Shown one piece after another: positions 44,022 through 56,018 of a DNA stretch of 64,000 nt (position 1 is its first letter; each line of letters opens with the position of its first letter). This DNA is from Pisolithus tinctorius (Eukaryota; Basidiomycota; Agaricomycetes; Boletales; Pisolithaceae), in the NCBI GenBank assembly GCA_024663395.1, contig JANFAH010000038.1:310001-374000 (forward strand), written 5' to 3'. The notes below the pieces were generated by a model. The model was not told the origin of the DNA. It ran no database searches and saw only the letters and a program-made list of their open reading frames with translations. The position numbers were made by a program, and so were the translations under genes.

Positions 44022-45466
44022 ATGTCATCACCATCACAATCCCCCACTCCCATCACAGAAAAATTACATTCTTTCATGATTTCGCTTTCTGTCTATGGAC
44101 CCAAGAAAAAGGAGAAGGGAAAGACTGTGCCAAAAGCGACCATGAAGACAAAATAGCTTACTTTTGCTGTCAACAATACTAACTACCTCGATTTTCTACA
44201 GCATGTACTGGACAAGCATGGTCAAGGACAATATAGGGTCTCAAGCAGTAAACATTTTCCCTTCAGGTTTGTACTGCCCAAAGCACAGAGGTAAGTCATC
44301 TCTCACTCTGTAAATCGGTGCTAACCATGCTTTACCTTAGCCAAGCTGTCAGTAATGCGATCGATGTCGATAACAAAGTCAACTACAAGGATATGGTCAA
44401 GAGGATTTGTAGCATTCACCCTGGCCCAACAAAGATCTATGTCAATATGAAACATGTGGAGAAACTTCCGACTATCAATGGCTCTGGAGACAAGAGCAAT
44501 TTGTCTGGTGAGGATAGTGGAAAGCAGAAACATTCAGACCTCAATATGTGCCTTGCCCAGTGGCACATGAAACTCCTGAGCTGGTACAAGAATGAGAACA
44601 ACAAGGGAATGACTTACATCAGGCCAGTGGGGCCAATCCCCCTTTCACCTGTGATGGTACTGGACTGGTGCCATGCATTGGTAAGTCCTTCACTACTCAT
44701 GAACATTCTATCCCTAAACTATCTGTAGGATGAAGGGCAAGCTACATTGTCAGTTCCCCCAAACCTCGAGTCTTTCAATTGGAGCAACAAAGTGCCATTT
44801 TTGCATCCAGCCCACAAAGTGCAAGCCCAGGCATCGCAAAATATTGATATCAACTCTATTACTGGTGTTCTCCTTCTTCAGACACTTGCAAACTCTGGCC
44901 TCTTTTCACCCAGTGTATCTAGTGCCTGCACTTCTCCAGTTCCACCTCCTGTGACACCCACACACATACCACAGGATCCTCCCATTTCACCACCTGTCCC
45001 ATCTCCATCTCATCTCTCCCACTTTCTTTGCTATGCTGAAACGAACCTCAGTGTTTGCAACACCACCCTCTATGAATGGGAACTTGAACTGCAGTCGATT
45101 GGGCCTGACATCCTCATGGATATCAATGACCAGACACTTGCTAGGGCTGGTATCACCACTGGTGACATCATTCATCTCAAGAAGGGAAGTTTACTTTGGT
45201 GGAATGGTCCTGATGCAAAGAGGAAGCATAGCAACACTGGGGCATCATCAGGCAATGAGCAAGTGGGCCAAGCCTCATCCCCACCCACCAGGCCATTGAA
45301 GAAGATCACATATGAGAAGCGATTCAAGGATGGTGGTGGGTGTCATTTCACAGCATCTCCGATGACAATCAACAAAGATGATGATGGTAGCAAGCTGGCC
45401 CCACTCGACTATGACCTTTATTATCACTGCACTCCTCGTTCTTCTCAGAGGCAGATGCAGAGATGA
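44022..45466 (+). pseudogene. Intron-containing cargo gene in element E (SAM-like C-terminus)
   Basis: Three exons: 44022-44290, 44341-44680 and 44729-45466. Introns 44291-44340 and 44681-44728 start GTAAGT, contain gctaacc or cctaaac branch-like words and end CTTAG/TGTAG, and the frame is preserved across both. The 448-codon product has a KKKEKGKT basic segment, a Pro-rich linker, and near residues 330-370 GPDILMDINDQTLARAGITT then GDIIHLKK, resembling a SAM-domain helix. One in-frame TAG (44154-44156) interrupts exon 1. Function unknown; I only infer a basidiomycete-type family. Confidence 0.65.
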
Positions 45467-45551
45467 CCTTCTGAGTGACATGGAGGCCATGAAGAGTTTG
45501 AGAAAGTGTAGATGGAGTGATATGAACTCAATGCTTGAGCCAGAGCTCCTC

Positions 45552-45848
45552 TCAAAGCTTATCTAGGTAGATTGTGCTGCAATGTTGAATGACAGCAAGG
45601 ATAAACATGATGTCTTTGAGGCTGAGAATGTGACAATGACCAATGGTATGGGAATAAGTGTTTGGGTTGTACATGACACCATACTTGGTGTGAAGTCTGA
45701 GAGTTTTGTAAACAAGTGTTTTCTTGATGCCTAGAATACTACAGATTTGCTTGATGCTATAGCCATTTTGGTGAAGGACAGGAATATGAGACTTGAGGTC
45801 AATGGATACCATGCAAGAGGGCATGTTGGCGATGTTCAGTATGTTCAA
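45552..45848 (-). pseudogene. Tc1/mariner transposase N-terminal HTH fragment
   Basis: 98 codons on the minus strand. IPVLHQNGYSIKQICSILGI then KKTLVYKTLRLHTKYG is a helix-turn-helix of the type at the N-terminus of fungal Tc1-like transposases; the following LSLKDIMFILAVIQHCSTIYLDKL segment fits the second recognition domain. The catalytic DDE half is absent. It starts ~125 bp inside the right inverted repeat. Confidence 0.65.
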
Positions 45849-46391
45849 TTCTTAGTGTACTACAGTAACAGACAGTAGCTACCCACTAAGGTACTTCTGG
45901 GGTCCTATCCCAGCTATATCTGAACAGTCTGATTGTCAAACAGATTTTCCACATTGTTTTACAAACAGCTGTAACATGGGGTGATTGAGGTAAGGATTGA
46001 GATGAAGACCAGGGTGACCAGCCAGAGGTCAGAGACAGCTCAGGGGAGCTGAGAGAAGTAAGTCCAGTTGTTGCAGCTGGCTCAGGGGTTGACATGACCG
46101 GTCCAGAGTCAGGCAAAAATGAGTGGCAGGAAGGGGTCAAGAGTGAGGGAGTGGATGCATTAAGTTTTGACCACTAGGAACATAGTGTCAGGGGTAATGT
46201 AACCCAGGGGTGTGCAGAGTGCTGAGGATCTCTGGGTTACCTCTCTGCTTCAGCAGAGGTCTCCAGGTTGGGCTCTGGAGTCAGAGGAGAGGCAGCCCAA
46301 TGAGTCCCAATGGACAAGGTCATGGGTAGGGGCTCTAGAGCAGGACCTAGACATGATGAAGTGACTCGCACAAGTGTGAGTCAGAATATAC

Positions 46392-47313
46392 TGTGAAGTA
46401 CAGGGTTACCCTTGGGTGACTGGGCTTCAAGACCAGGTGACAGGGGCTAAGTCTGGTTGACCAAAGTCAAGGCCAGGAGACAGGGGCCAAATCCAGTTGG
46501 ACTGGAGTTAAGACTGGAGGTTAGGGGTTGAGTCTGGGGGACTGGACTTAAGACCAGGAGCATGGGAATAAGGCCAGTAGCATGGGAAACCAACAAGTCT
46601 TGGAGCATGCACAGGGGGAAGCCAGTCTGGGGTTGGATCTACCTCCCTTGGTCTCAGCTTATGTGCTGTACCCTTATGCAAGCCAGGGAGAGGTCTGGGA
46701 CAGGGGCTAGGGATAGCCTAAGGCTCAGCCTTAGCTATAGAGTAGACTCAAGGGGTATTACAGACTTGAGGGTAATACTAAATCGATATTCTGACTGAGG
46801 TGCTACAAAGTATGTACATGGGTGAAATACATGAGGCTGGTCCAGGGTAACAAACATAGAGCTGGACTTGTTAATAAGCTATTAGTGAGATGATTAGCAA
46901 GGTGTGGACAGCCATGGAGGCTGTGCCAAGATTAATAGTTAAAGTCTGGGTGACTGGCATAACTGGAGTTGGACACAGGTTTGTACAGTAAGCAAAAGTC
47001 AGACAAAAGGACTAGACTAAATTTAGTACAAACAATGGAAAACAGACCGAAGTTATGTCTGGGTGACCCAGACATGGACCTGGGAGGACTGGGGTGGAGT
47101 AGTGCAAGGCCAGGAGGCTGGAGTGGACCGGAGATAGGGGTAAAACACCGGACATGAGTTATCTAAGCTGGAGTTGGGTTATTCAGGACCGGATTTAGGT
47201 TTCCTAGGCCAGAGTTAGGTTTTCTAGGCCAGACTAGGACTGGACCTGACCGGAGATAGGGGCTAGGGGTCTGGACTGGACCAGGATTGAGCCCAAGAGT
47301 TGTGGATATGACA
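46392..47313 (+). mobile_element. LTR of family J, old copy
   Basis: Colinear with 38711-39650 (start tgtgaagtac, end ggatatgaca) but ~20 bp shorter, with TG/CA at most sites where the young copy has CG. No matching target duplication (flanks tatac and ctctc), so it may be a recombinant or part of a larger lost element. Confidence 0.8.
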
Positions 47314-47831
47314 CTCTCCCTCATTGTAGTAGTTCCCTTGTCTCAGTTAAGGTCCCTGTCATCCCTATCCTCTATCCCTTGTGTCAGAGGTACTGCTAAC
47401 CTGTTATACATTTATTGGCTTGCATTCTACACTGCCCCACCCTTGACCTACATCATATATAAGGCCACATAGTACTCTGATGTAATCAGTACAAATATCA
47501 ACAATAAAGTCCCCACTTCCAACTCCCTCTGAGTTCCCTCCAGAGTTTTGTCTCCACTCCTCTGAGTCTGCTCTGCCTCTGAAATACAAGGGCTGAGCTT
47601 GTGCAAGGGGGCAGTGCACTAGCTGAACCCAACACCCTCCCATCCTCCAACCTCTGACTCTGACCTCTGTCTCCAAAACTTTCCTCTGTACTCCTCCACC
47701 CCTTGTTTGTTGCATACCTTGCCACCCAGTGGTTGGATTCACTTCAGACTTTGACCCCTGTACTCCACAGCCCAACCCGCTCCTACTCTGCCCTAAGAGG
47801 AAGTCAGGGGTGTTGTGTGACTTTGACAGTA
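47314..47831 (+). repeat. LTR-like fragment related to family F
   Basis: The second half (tgcctctgaaatacaagggctgagc.., ending gactttgaca) resembles the 3' half of family F LTRs. A TATA-like catatataagg is at ~47452. The left border abuts LTR J. No partner copy is present. Confidence 0.45.
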
Positions 47832-48476
47832 TGAAGACATTGCAGGGTGCAGGGATGAAGGATCCATATGCTTCTTGGACTGTAGAGACTAAAACAACCA
47901 CATAAGACCTTTCTAACCAAATGAAAGACCTGAGGCAACCAAAGAACATCCTCCTGGAGGTCATACTGACAAAAAGAATGTGCTGTCCAGGCTGGATGGG
48001 CTGAGAGGGGGCAGACAAGGATGGGATGTACCAGGATGCTTCAGGACAGAATCTAGTAGGAATTCCTGGTCCCTAGCAAAGGGAACAAGTGAAATGATTG
48101 ATGTGGAGGCAGCCATATCAGAAGAATTAGCAAAATGAGCATCTTTTGGAGGGAGTGCTGTAGAAATGTGTGGAGTGCACAGATCCTTCCCAATTTTGGA
48201 AGGTAGGATCACATGGCTGAGCACTATAAGCAAGTGTGGGAATGGTGTTGGTATCTGCAGAAATGGTGGAGATACATTGAAAACTGACAGGTGCTTAAGA
48301 AATTTTATTGGCACTTAACTTGCTTCCTTCTTTTTGCTTTGGCATTGATGACTTGTTCTTGTGTGAAGGATGACTGCCAACATTCCTGGCTGTCATTCTA
48401 TGCATGAGGGCTATAGTCTTCATCTCCATTCATCAGCAGTATCCATGTCCATGTCACCAAACACCTTTGGTGTGTG
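47832..48476 (-). repeat. Inverted fragment of Ty3 3' ORF region
   Basis: Reverse complement of about 18533-19205. Its minus-strand frame 48314-47961 encodes the same SPPFLQIPTPFPH.. protein as 18719-19381. It ends exactly where family K RNase H coding starts, so it replaces the reverse transcriptase portion of K. Confidence 0.75.
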
Positions 48477-50160
48477 ACACTGGTTGCCATCTACTCCTGG
48501 ACACTGCCTGCACCAGAACTCAACTACAACACCCATGACAAGGAGCTACTTGCTATCTTTGAAGCTTTCTGGGCCTGGAGGTACTACTTGGAGTGTTCCC
48601 CACTACTCATCAATGTGGTCACTGACCACAAGAACCTAGAATATTTTTTGACCTCCAAGGTGCTCACCCACCAGCAAGCCTGGTGGTCCAAGTACCTATC
48701 ACATTTCAACCTTGTCATTTGTTTCCACCCAGGTAAGCTTGGTGCCAAGCCTGACACTCTCACTAGATGGTGGGACATCTACCCCAAAGAGGGGGATAGG
48801 GACTATGCCCAGGCAAACCCCCACATTCTCCAACCAGTGTTCATGCAGGAACAGCTGGTCTTGACTCTCTGTGCCACATGCTTGGAGTACCCCATCCTAT
48901 GTGCCAGCCTTCTAATGGACATAGAACAATTCCACAACAAAATACTTGCCACACTACCTTCAGACCCCCTGGCCCAACACCAACTCACAAATACCTCCAA
49001 TCCTTGGTGGTCAGTTGACAACACTGGCCTGGTGCACCTCAATAACCAGATCTATGTACCAGATGCCAATGACCTTTGGCTCAAGGTCCTTCAGTACAAA
49101 CATGACCACCTGCTGTCAGGACACTTCAGCCAAAATCAGACATTGGAACTGATCCAGCAAGAATACACCTGGCCTGGTGTTCACACCTTCATCAAAGAGT
49201 ATGTGAAACCCTGTGCCATGTGTGCAAGAGCCAAAACACCCAGACACCAACCATATGGCACCCTGAAACAGTGGCCAATACTGGAAAGGCCATGGAATTC
49301 CATCTCTATGGATTTCATTGAACACCTACCAGCATCTGGTGGTCACACCACTATCCTGGTAGTTGTCAACCAACTATCCAAGCAGGCTATATTCATACCC
49401 ACCTATGACACTATCACCTCCCCCAAGCATGCCAGACTCTTCCTACTCCATGTCTTCTCAAAACAGTGTTCCAGCACATGTACCCTCTGACCAAGGCTCT
49501 GAGTTTGTCTCAAACTTCTTCTGGTCCTTGGGTAAAGTGCTGGATATGCATCTCCACTTTACTTCTGGATACCACCCAGAAGGAGATGGCCAGACTGAGT
49601 GAGCAAACCAGACCTTGGAGCAGTACCTCTGGGTGTATTACAACTACCAACAGGATAACTGGGCTGAGTTACTTCCATTGGCTGAGTTTGCCTATAACAA
49701 TGCCCTGAGTGCAACCACTGGTGCTTCCCCTTTCTTCACCAACAAGGGTTACCACCCTAACCTCTCAGTCTCAGTCTTCCCTGAAAGGGACTTATCCTCA
49801 GCATGGGCTAGGGACTACACCATGTACCTAGATGAATTACACTGGTTCCTACAAGAAGAAATGGCACTAGCCCAAGCTAGATACCAAGGTCCAGCAGATG
49901 CAAAAAGGCTACTGGCACCTGAGATCAACCTCAGTGATCAGGTCTATGTCAAAACCAAGTACTTCCAGACCACAAGACCATCACAGAAACTTGCAGACAA
50001 GAACCTAGCCCCATACTCAGTGATAGCTCAGCCTGGCACCCACTCATTCACCCTTCATCTTCTGGACTCCATGCACATGGTATACCCAGTGTTCTGCATG
50101 TCACAGTTAGAGCTGGCACACCCCAATACCATCCCAAACTGCACCCAGCCACCACTTTCC
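48476..50160 (+). pseudogene. pol: Ty3 pol, RNase H and integrase, family K
   Basis: 48476-49490 holds RNase H (APELNYNTHDKELLAIFEAF), the linker, the integrase zinc-binding HHCC motif (HDHLLSGH..CAMCARAK) and the first catalytic Asp (SMDFIEHLPAS). A frameshift near 49475 moves the frame; SDQGSEF and GYHPEGDGQTE (second Asp and Glu region) follow to a TGA at 49600-49602, at a TE-R position in relatives. The frame then continues to about 50160 with the integrase C-terminal domain. Two lesions inactivate it. Confidence 0.85.
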
Positions 50161-50296
50161 ATTCTCTATTTTCCTTATTCTTGTTTTTCCTCACTATACC
50201 AAGACAATTTATATGTATTGGTAGTACAGTATATGCATCAGCATTCAGCTCAGTCTGGCATACTCACTCAGAGTCCCCCTCACTCATCCAGAGCTC

Positions 50297-51342
50297 TCAT
50301 TCCTCCCCACTCTCTGAACTGGACCACCAGCCCTTCATGCACATGATCCCCTTGTCCAACTCCATCCCTGCTCCTTTGTGATCTGACCAGAGACTCTTGA
50401 GCTCCAGGTCTGCCACACCCAAGTGCAGCTCCCCATTGGACTCAGATGCCAGGGGGGTTGGATGTAGGACAAACTCAAACTCACCCAATAGGTCACCCAG
50501 CCAACTGTTGAATTGGTGCTGGGTCTCCCTCCCAGCTTGCATCTCTGTGGTCTGGTGATCCATAGCTGCAGTGCTCAACTTGAACCCCTTGACAACTGCC
50601 ACAACCAAAGGGTTGGGGGGGTTGGCAGTGGGTGCATCCACTCCCAAGGGGCCAGCCTCTGACTCACTGGGAACCCCAGACCTGGTCCACATAACCTTCT
50701 TCTTCTCCCCAGCCCTTGGCAATGTGTCATCCTCTGGCACTTGCTTCTTCCCAGCCTTCACCCCAACCTCCTCAGTCTCAGGCTCCACCCCCTCACACAG
50801 CTTACACCTGACCTTCATATTGGTGCACCAGTCACACATCCTCTTCTTGCACTTACTCTGTTGCATGTGACTGAGGGTGCACAGCACCTGCCCTTTCTTG
50901 CACTGTTGGTATGACATGGTGTTTGCAACACTGGTACCCTTCTCCTGTGCCTTGCCCTTCAGTTCCCCCATTTTCTGTTGTGCCTGGGTCTCCTGCTTGC
51001 AGCACTTGGCCTCCAGTCACTCCTGCTCTCACTTCTCAGCCTCCCACTGCTCCTGCTCTCATCTTCTGGCTGCTACCCACTCCCTTTTGCACTTCTCTGC
51101 CTCCAGTCACTCCCTCTAGAGCCTCTCTGCCTCCAGCCAGGCAGCCTCTTTCCTCAATGCCTTAAACTGCTTGCCTTGGCCATCTTTGCCTGGATATTGG
51201 CCTCCTTGTCATCACTGGTAATCTGGAGCTCAGGCATGGTGGCCCTCTGGAAACTGGATGGGTTGTTGGATACATGCAGAGTGGATTGATGAGCAGAAGA
51301 CATGATGAAGAGGTTGGGAGAAAACAGATTTTGCAGAAGCAC
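50297..51342 (-). pseudogene. Antisense Zn2Cys6-like coiled-coil ORF, K copy 2
   Basis: Colinear with the minus-strand ORF at 42190-43340. The 224-codon open part (50971-50297) has YQQC-x6-C...CDWC-x6-C (first Cys changed to Tyr), a Lys-rich SKCKKRM linker, then AAMDHQTTEMQAGRETQ and an acidic Ser/Glu end. The upstream coiled-coil part (51342-50980) carries several stops. Both K copies keep this ORF antisense between integrase and 3' LTR, its start pointing away from the LTR, where an antisense LTR promoter could drive it. Confidence 0.55.
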
Positions 51343-52039
51343 ACCTTTTTGACCCTGGGGAACACATGTTCTACCAGCATAGTGACTGCCAACCTTGTGT
51401 ACCTTAGGGTGGGTCTCAGGGGCTCAGCCCTAAGGGGGGGATACTGTCATATACCAAGAAGCTCATACCTTGGTCCTACACCATGAACACTGAGCTAATG
51501 CCAAACACCAAACATACTCTGCCTCTTACTATACTTTTCTAGTCAGCTCTTTGTACTGCCCTCACTTGGGCTGAGGCAGTGTCTGTCACTGGCTCTCTGA
51601 TCCCTGCCTCCTCACTTAACCTTTAGTTAGTTTCTTTGCATCACTATTTAGTCTCTCACCAGCAGCCCCGGGGTTGCTGGTCTTTGGTATATACAGTGGC
51701 TCAAAAAACTGACTGCATGTTTGGACATTTTTCACTAAAGTCAATACTGCCCCATACCCCCTAACCTAGGCCCCAACCTATAAGTGTATGAAACAAAGCC
51801 CTTACCATTGGCTCTCTATTGGTGCAGGGGTCAAGGGTTTCAGATAAGGTTTGAACAAATGGCCACCATTTCAAAATGATGACTCATGCAGTCAGTTTTT
51901 TGACTTTAGGTTTCAATTACATATATTAGACCCTGGCATACTGTAATATTAATACATATGTTTGGTAATGGTTCTATTATGTCACCTTTATGTAACTGAG
52001 TGTCAGACACTATAAATAAACCCCACCATCACCATGAAA

Positions 52040-53048
52040 CCCATCTCTGCTTCTCAAAGAAAGAGCAACATATCTCTCTCCTCTCTTGATCTTTCCTCCA
52101 GGAAAATTGCTTCCCAAACTGGCTTAGGGTAATCTACAATATGTCAGGTCCTTCAGAAACTCCAGCCAGAGAGGACTAGGCTTTGTGGTGGCCATCCATT
52201 AAAGCTTACCCCTACTAACAAAAGGGCTATTGTTCAGCAAATCATTATTGGCAAGGCCAAAATTGCTGTTCAAGCCATTCAATTCATCAATTCTATTATT
52301 GATACTCCTGTCTGCCAGACTCTGAGAAATACCCCTCAAGGAAGCCTCTGTGAAGGCTGTGGTCAAGAAAAAGAAGCCCTTGCTTTCTAATGGACACAAG
52401 AAGAGAATACTAGCCTTTGCTCTCATGTACCAGAATTGGACCATGGGGGACTGGAAAAGAGTTATATGGTCAGATGAGACCTAAATACATAGGACTGGGT
52501 CAGATGGGCAAGATTATGTGTGGAAAAAGAAGGGTGAAGGGCTAATTGCTAGAGAGGTCAAGGGTACAATTAAGTGTGGAAGTGGTTCACTGATGGTATG
52601 GGGCTGCAGAAGGTGGAATGGAGTAGGGGTTTTGAGTAAGGTGGGTGGATGGATGGATGCTGAACAGTATGTGGCCATTTTGGAGCAGGGGCTGCTGCAA
52701 ATCTTGGAAGATTCTGGAATTCCAGAAGGTGACATTATCATCCAACAAGATAATGGCCCCAAGCACACCTCTAGGAGAGCCAAAAGTTGGTTGGAAGATC
52801 AGGAAATCAACCTTCTGGACTGGCCTGCACAATCTCCAGACCTTAATCCCATTGAACATACATGGAATCACCTCAAGAGATGCCTCTCAGGTTATGAGAG
52901 TGCTCCTACAGGCATTCACTGACTGCGGGAAAGAGTGGGGGAGGAGTGGGGGATGATTGATGAGGAGCAGTGTCAAAAATGGATAGAAAGCATGCCAAGA
53001 AGAATTGAAGCAGTTATTAGGGCCAAAGGAGTTCATACAAAGTACTAG
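52040..53048 (+). pseudogene. Tc1-family transposase, DD34E
   Basis: An N-terminal helix-turn-helix (LSSRKIASQTGLG, then STICRVLQKL) begins near 52070, broken by stops and frameshifts. VIWSDET (first Asp) is near 52466. The frame 52518-52922 includes SLMVWGC, IIIQQDNGPKHTS (second Asp) and WPAQSPDLNPIEHTWNHLK with the Glu 34 residues later, diagnostic of Tc1. A TGA at 52920 precedes the normal C-terminal helix, ending at 53046. Cut-and-paste transposase, now inactive. Confidence 0.9.
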
Positions 53049-53239
53049 ATACTTAAATTGATATACATAAAGTCAAAAAACTGACCACATGAGTCATCAT
53101 TTTGAAATGGCTACCATTTGATCAAACCTTATCCACAACCCTTGACCACTGCACCAATAGAGAGCCAAGGGTAAGGGCTTTGTTTCACCCACTTATAGGT
53201 TAGGGCCTAGGTTAGGTGGTATGGGGCATTATTGACTTT

Positions 53240-53647
53240 TGTTATGCTTGACCAAAGTCAAGATGTAGGGAGAGCTCAAACACAGACTATGGGTTTCTAC
53301 TGAGCAACAGCTGCAGTAACCTTCATAAACGACAAAGGATTTAGGCAACACTGGTAAGAGTGGTCCTGGTTAGGGACTCTGAGGGCGAAGTTCTGAGAAC
53401 ACTGCATATGATTGAGCAGCTCAAGTCTGGGGTTCCAAGACTTGAGCCAGCAGTCTAAATACTACGGGAGAATGGACCATGAGGCATCCACATGTATCAA
53501 GGTAACTACACCATTGGTTGAACAATGACAACATATGTCCTAGGCATGTAGTGAGTAAGTAATGCTAGTGGTGGAAATAGAAAGCCATTGGATCAAACAC
53601 AAGGTAAATGTATGGTGAAAAGAAGAAAACAGGGGTGAAACATAACA
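53240..53647 (-). repeat. 3' LTR of chromovirus M
   Basis: 408 bp; lacks a 42-bp segment present in the 5' LTR near 59945-59986. Otherwise its differences from the 5' LTR are nearly all CpG transitions. Confidence 0.9.
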
Positions 53648-54599
53648 TTACCCCCTGTCTAAGCGTTGAAGTCCCCAACTTCAACCACTCTCCATAAGGT
53701 TCTCTGGTCATGTTGCTAATGGTGGAGTTGTCAAAGTCAAAGTCATTGTTGTACAAATTGTCATCCTCACTCCCAACAAGGGTACAATCATCCACCACTC
53801 CAGGAGTGGCAATTCTTTCCTGTAATGGACAGCAAGGGTGTAAGGATGGACATTGGGCTTGGGTATGTCCAGGGCAAGTGGTATGACAAAGAGGACATTC
53901 ATAAAGTCTGCAATCAATGTGAATGTGTCCAAGATGTCAACAGATGTAACATGTCTGATGGTAGCATGGATTGGAGGGGGAGAGAGGACGATCAGCCTCA
54001 GTGAGTGCATTCAGCACAGGAGATGGCAGTAGTTGGGCAAGGGTTTCAACAGTGTTTAGTATGTAGTCGAGCTCAGCTCTGGAGACACTAAAGGCAGACT
54101 TGGGGTCTACTTTGGAGGGAGAGTCATGGGACTCACATGGTTGTGGATTAGGACCTGACAAGCAGCAGGTGCAAGGTCTGTCAGCTCTTCTGAGAGAGCA
54201 GGACAAGTGGGAGGAGCGGGAGGATGGTGATGATGCTGGGGGGGAGGATGACACAGAGGACACTGGAGGGGGGGTTGCAGTTGACAGTCTTCTAGACCCA
54301 GGAGGGGGGGGTGTGATCAACATAGGGTACTGTCAAACATTATAAATGAGGTCAGCACCTCCAAGGATGTCAAAGAGTCAAAGGAGCAAGGGAACCTGCT
54401 CATGGACAATCTCATTCAGAATGGTTCAGGCAGGGGACAGAAGGGGGTTCTGTCGATTTATGTAGCAGGACAACTCCTCAAGCCAAAGGGCTTGGATGGT
54501 AGCATGATATACCAAGTTGAGAGGGGAGTTCTCATCAACTTCATGATAGACAGTGCTGACAATAGCAGGGTCAGCGATGAAGAGGTGGTATGAAGCAAT

Positions 54600-55992
54600 C
54601 ATTTGATCGCTGGCAGGTTGTCACTGACAATGAGCGAAGGGGGTATGATGGCAAGAAGGTTCACGGGGGTAGGTGTAACAACAAGGAGGCATTTCAAGAG
54701 TAACATTTCTAATGGCGTGAATGGAATGTCAAGTGGGGGGTTTCTGAGGGGGAAAATCTTTTGGGAAACATTTCTTATATGTGGAGAGCATATCATCTGC
54801 ATGTTCAAGGTGTGTTTCTTTTTGCCACAAGTTTTTGGAAGAGGGATAACCCTTCCATTTGATTAAAAAGGCATGTCCACAGCCGGACCTTTTATGGCTG
54901 ACTATCACCTCAACCTCATACTCTTCTTCCTCATTGATCAGGTCAGGTGGTGGAGCTGGGAAGTTCAGTCTGTGGACATCACTTTCACAATAGGGTGATA
55001 AGAGGGAAGTGTGGAAGACATCATGGATCTTCCATCATGTGGGAATCACGAGATGGTAAGTGACTGGAGATAGGATGTCAGAAATGGTGAAGGGTCCTTC
55101 TCTCTTCAGGGCAAGTTTTTGATTTTCATGGGAACATTTCAAGTTCTGTGCTTCCAGCCAGACCTTATCATTTTTCTGGAATGGGGTGAAGGGTCATGAC
55201 ATGTGGTTTTTCATTACATTTCAGGCTAGATCATGGGCTGCAAGGGCTTCTTCTCTAGCCTTTTGGAGTTCCTTGAGTCTAGACTCAACAGTGGGAAGGT
55301 GGGTTTCCATGATAAGGGACAGAAGCAGTTTCAGTTCATACCCATACATGAGGTAGAATGGTGACTGATGGGTGACAGAATGTGGCTGGTGGTTGTGTGC
55401 AAATTCTGCCATTGGGAGGTTATCCACCCACAAGGCAGGGTCGTTCTGGCAGAAGATTCTGAGGTATGTTTCAACCTCTTGGTTGACACATTCTGTTTCC
55501 CCATCTGTCTGGGGATGGTATGCCATCGAGAGGGCAAGGGAGTATCCCAAAAGGGAGGCAAGTTCTTTAGCAAATGTAGAGGCAAACTGAGGGCCTCAAT
55601 CAGATATGATTTTGTCATACAGCCCAAAATGGGAGTAGACCTTTTTGAAGAAGAGTGCTGCAATATCAGCAGTGGAGGTGGTTTTCTTTGTTGGTGTTAA
55701 AATTACCCCCTTTGTAAGCCCATGGTCTACCATGAGCAAAAGGGAATCATATCCTTTAGAAGAGGGACGGTTGGTGACCAGATCGCATGAGATCTGTTGG
55801 AAAGGGTGGGTCAGGGTCAAGGGGATGGGCATAAGGGGTGGAGTCATCAGGTGTGTGTTTGTCTTGTTTTGCTGGCATGTAGCACAGCCTTCTACATATT
55901 TTCAGACAAAGGATGCCAGTCCAGGCCACCAAAACTTGGAGGAGATGAGTTGTTGGGTTTTTAGGACACCTGGGTGTCCAGCAGAGGGGTGA
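54600..55992 (-). pseudogene. pol: Chromovirus M integrase and chromodomain
   Basis: Zinc-binding segment (HHDHPSAGHPG..CATCQQNK, at ~55870-56000), core with SCDLVTNRPSSKGYD (~55800), IISD-stop-GPQFAS (TGA at 55596-55598) and AYHPQTDGETECVNQEV (catalytic Glu, ~55500), then the GPF-type C-terminal domain. The chromodomain (EEEYEVEVIVSHKRS..HAFLIKWKGYPSSKNLW) lies at about 54800-54940. Integrase inserts cDNA and the chromodomain targets silent chromatin. TGA stops interrupt the frame several times; the flanking residues stay well conserved. Confidence 0.85.
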
Positions 55993-56018
55993 TCATGGTG
56001 GTTGGACATGATGGTCCA

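Larger units (their letters stand above)
43871..45971. mobile_element. Mariner-type element E with cargo gene
   Basis: Inverted ends CAGCTGTTTGCAAAATG and its complement, imperfect over ~75 bp, flanked by TA (43869-43870 and 45972-45973). Joining the flanks rebuilds the LTR end CTTAACA seen intact at 60321-60328. Inside are a spliced-looking gene on the plus strand and a Tc1-type helix-turn-helix fragment on the minus strand. The DDE part of the transposase is missing, so the element cannot move by itself now. Confidence 0.8.
43387..45976 (+). repeat. LTR 1 of family K, split by mariner element E
   Basis: LTR sequence runs 43387-43870 and 45974-45976 (~487 bp), starting TGTCATATACTGAG and ending CTTAACA once element E is removed. 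Contains a TATA-like gtatatatac at ~43635. Element E (43871-45971) lies at a TA two bases from the LTR end. The interior of copy 2 begins at 45977 with TGGGGTGATTGAGG, a plausible primer binding site. Confidence 0.85.
45977..51444 (+). mobile_element. Ty3 family K, copy 2 interior (rearranged)
   Basis: Begins with a TGG-type primer binding site and ends in a polypurine tract (ccctaaggggggggata) before LTR 2. Gag and the RT are missing: 46392-48476 is filled with LTR J, another LTR-like piece and an inverted fragment of a different Ty3 element. From 48476 the RNase H and integrase part of pol is present, then an antisense ORF. 45977-46391 is non-coding in all frames. Confidence 0.75.

Noticed and set aside
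46392..47313. Solo LTR J with target duplication
   Set aside because: Flanking pentamers (tatac and ctctc) do not match, so I list it only as an LTR copy of uncertain origin.
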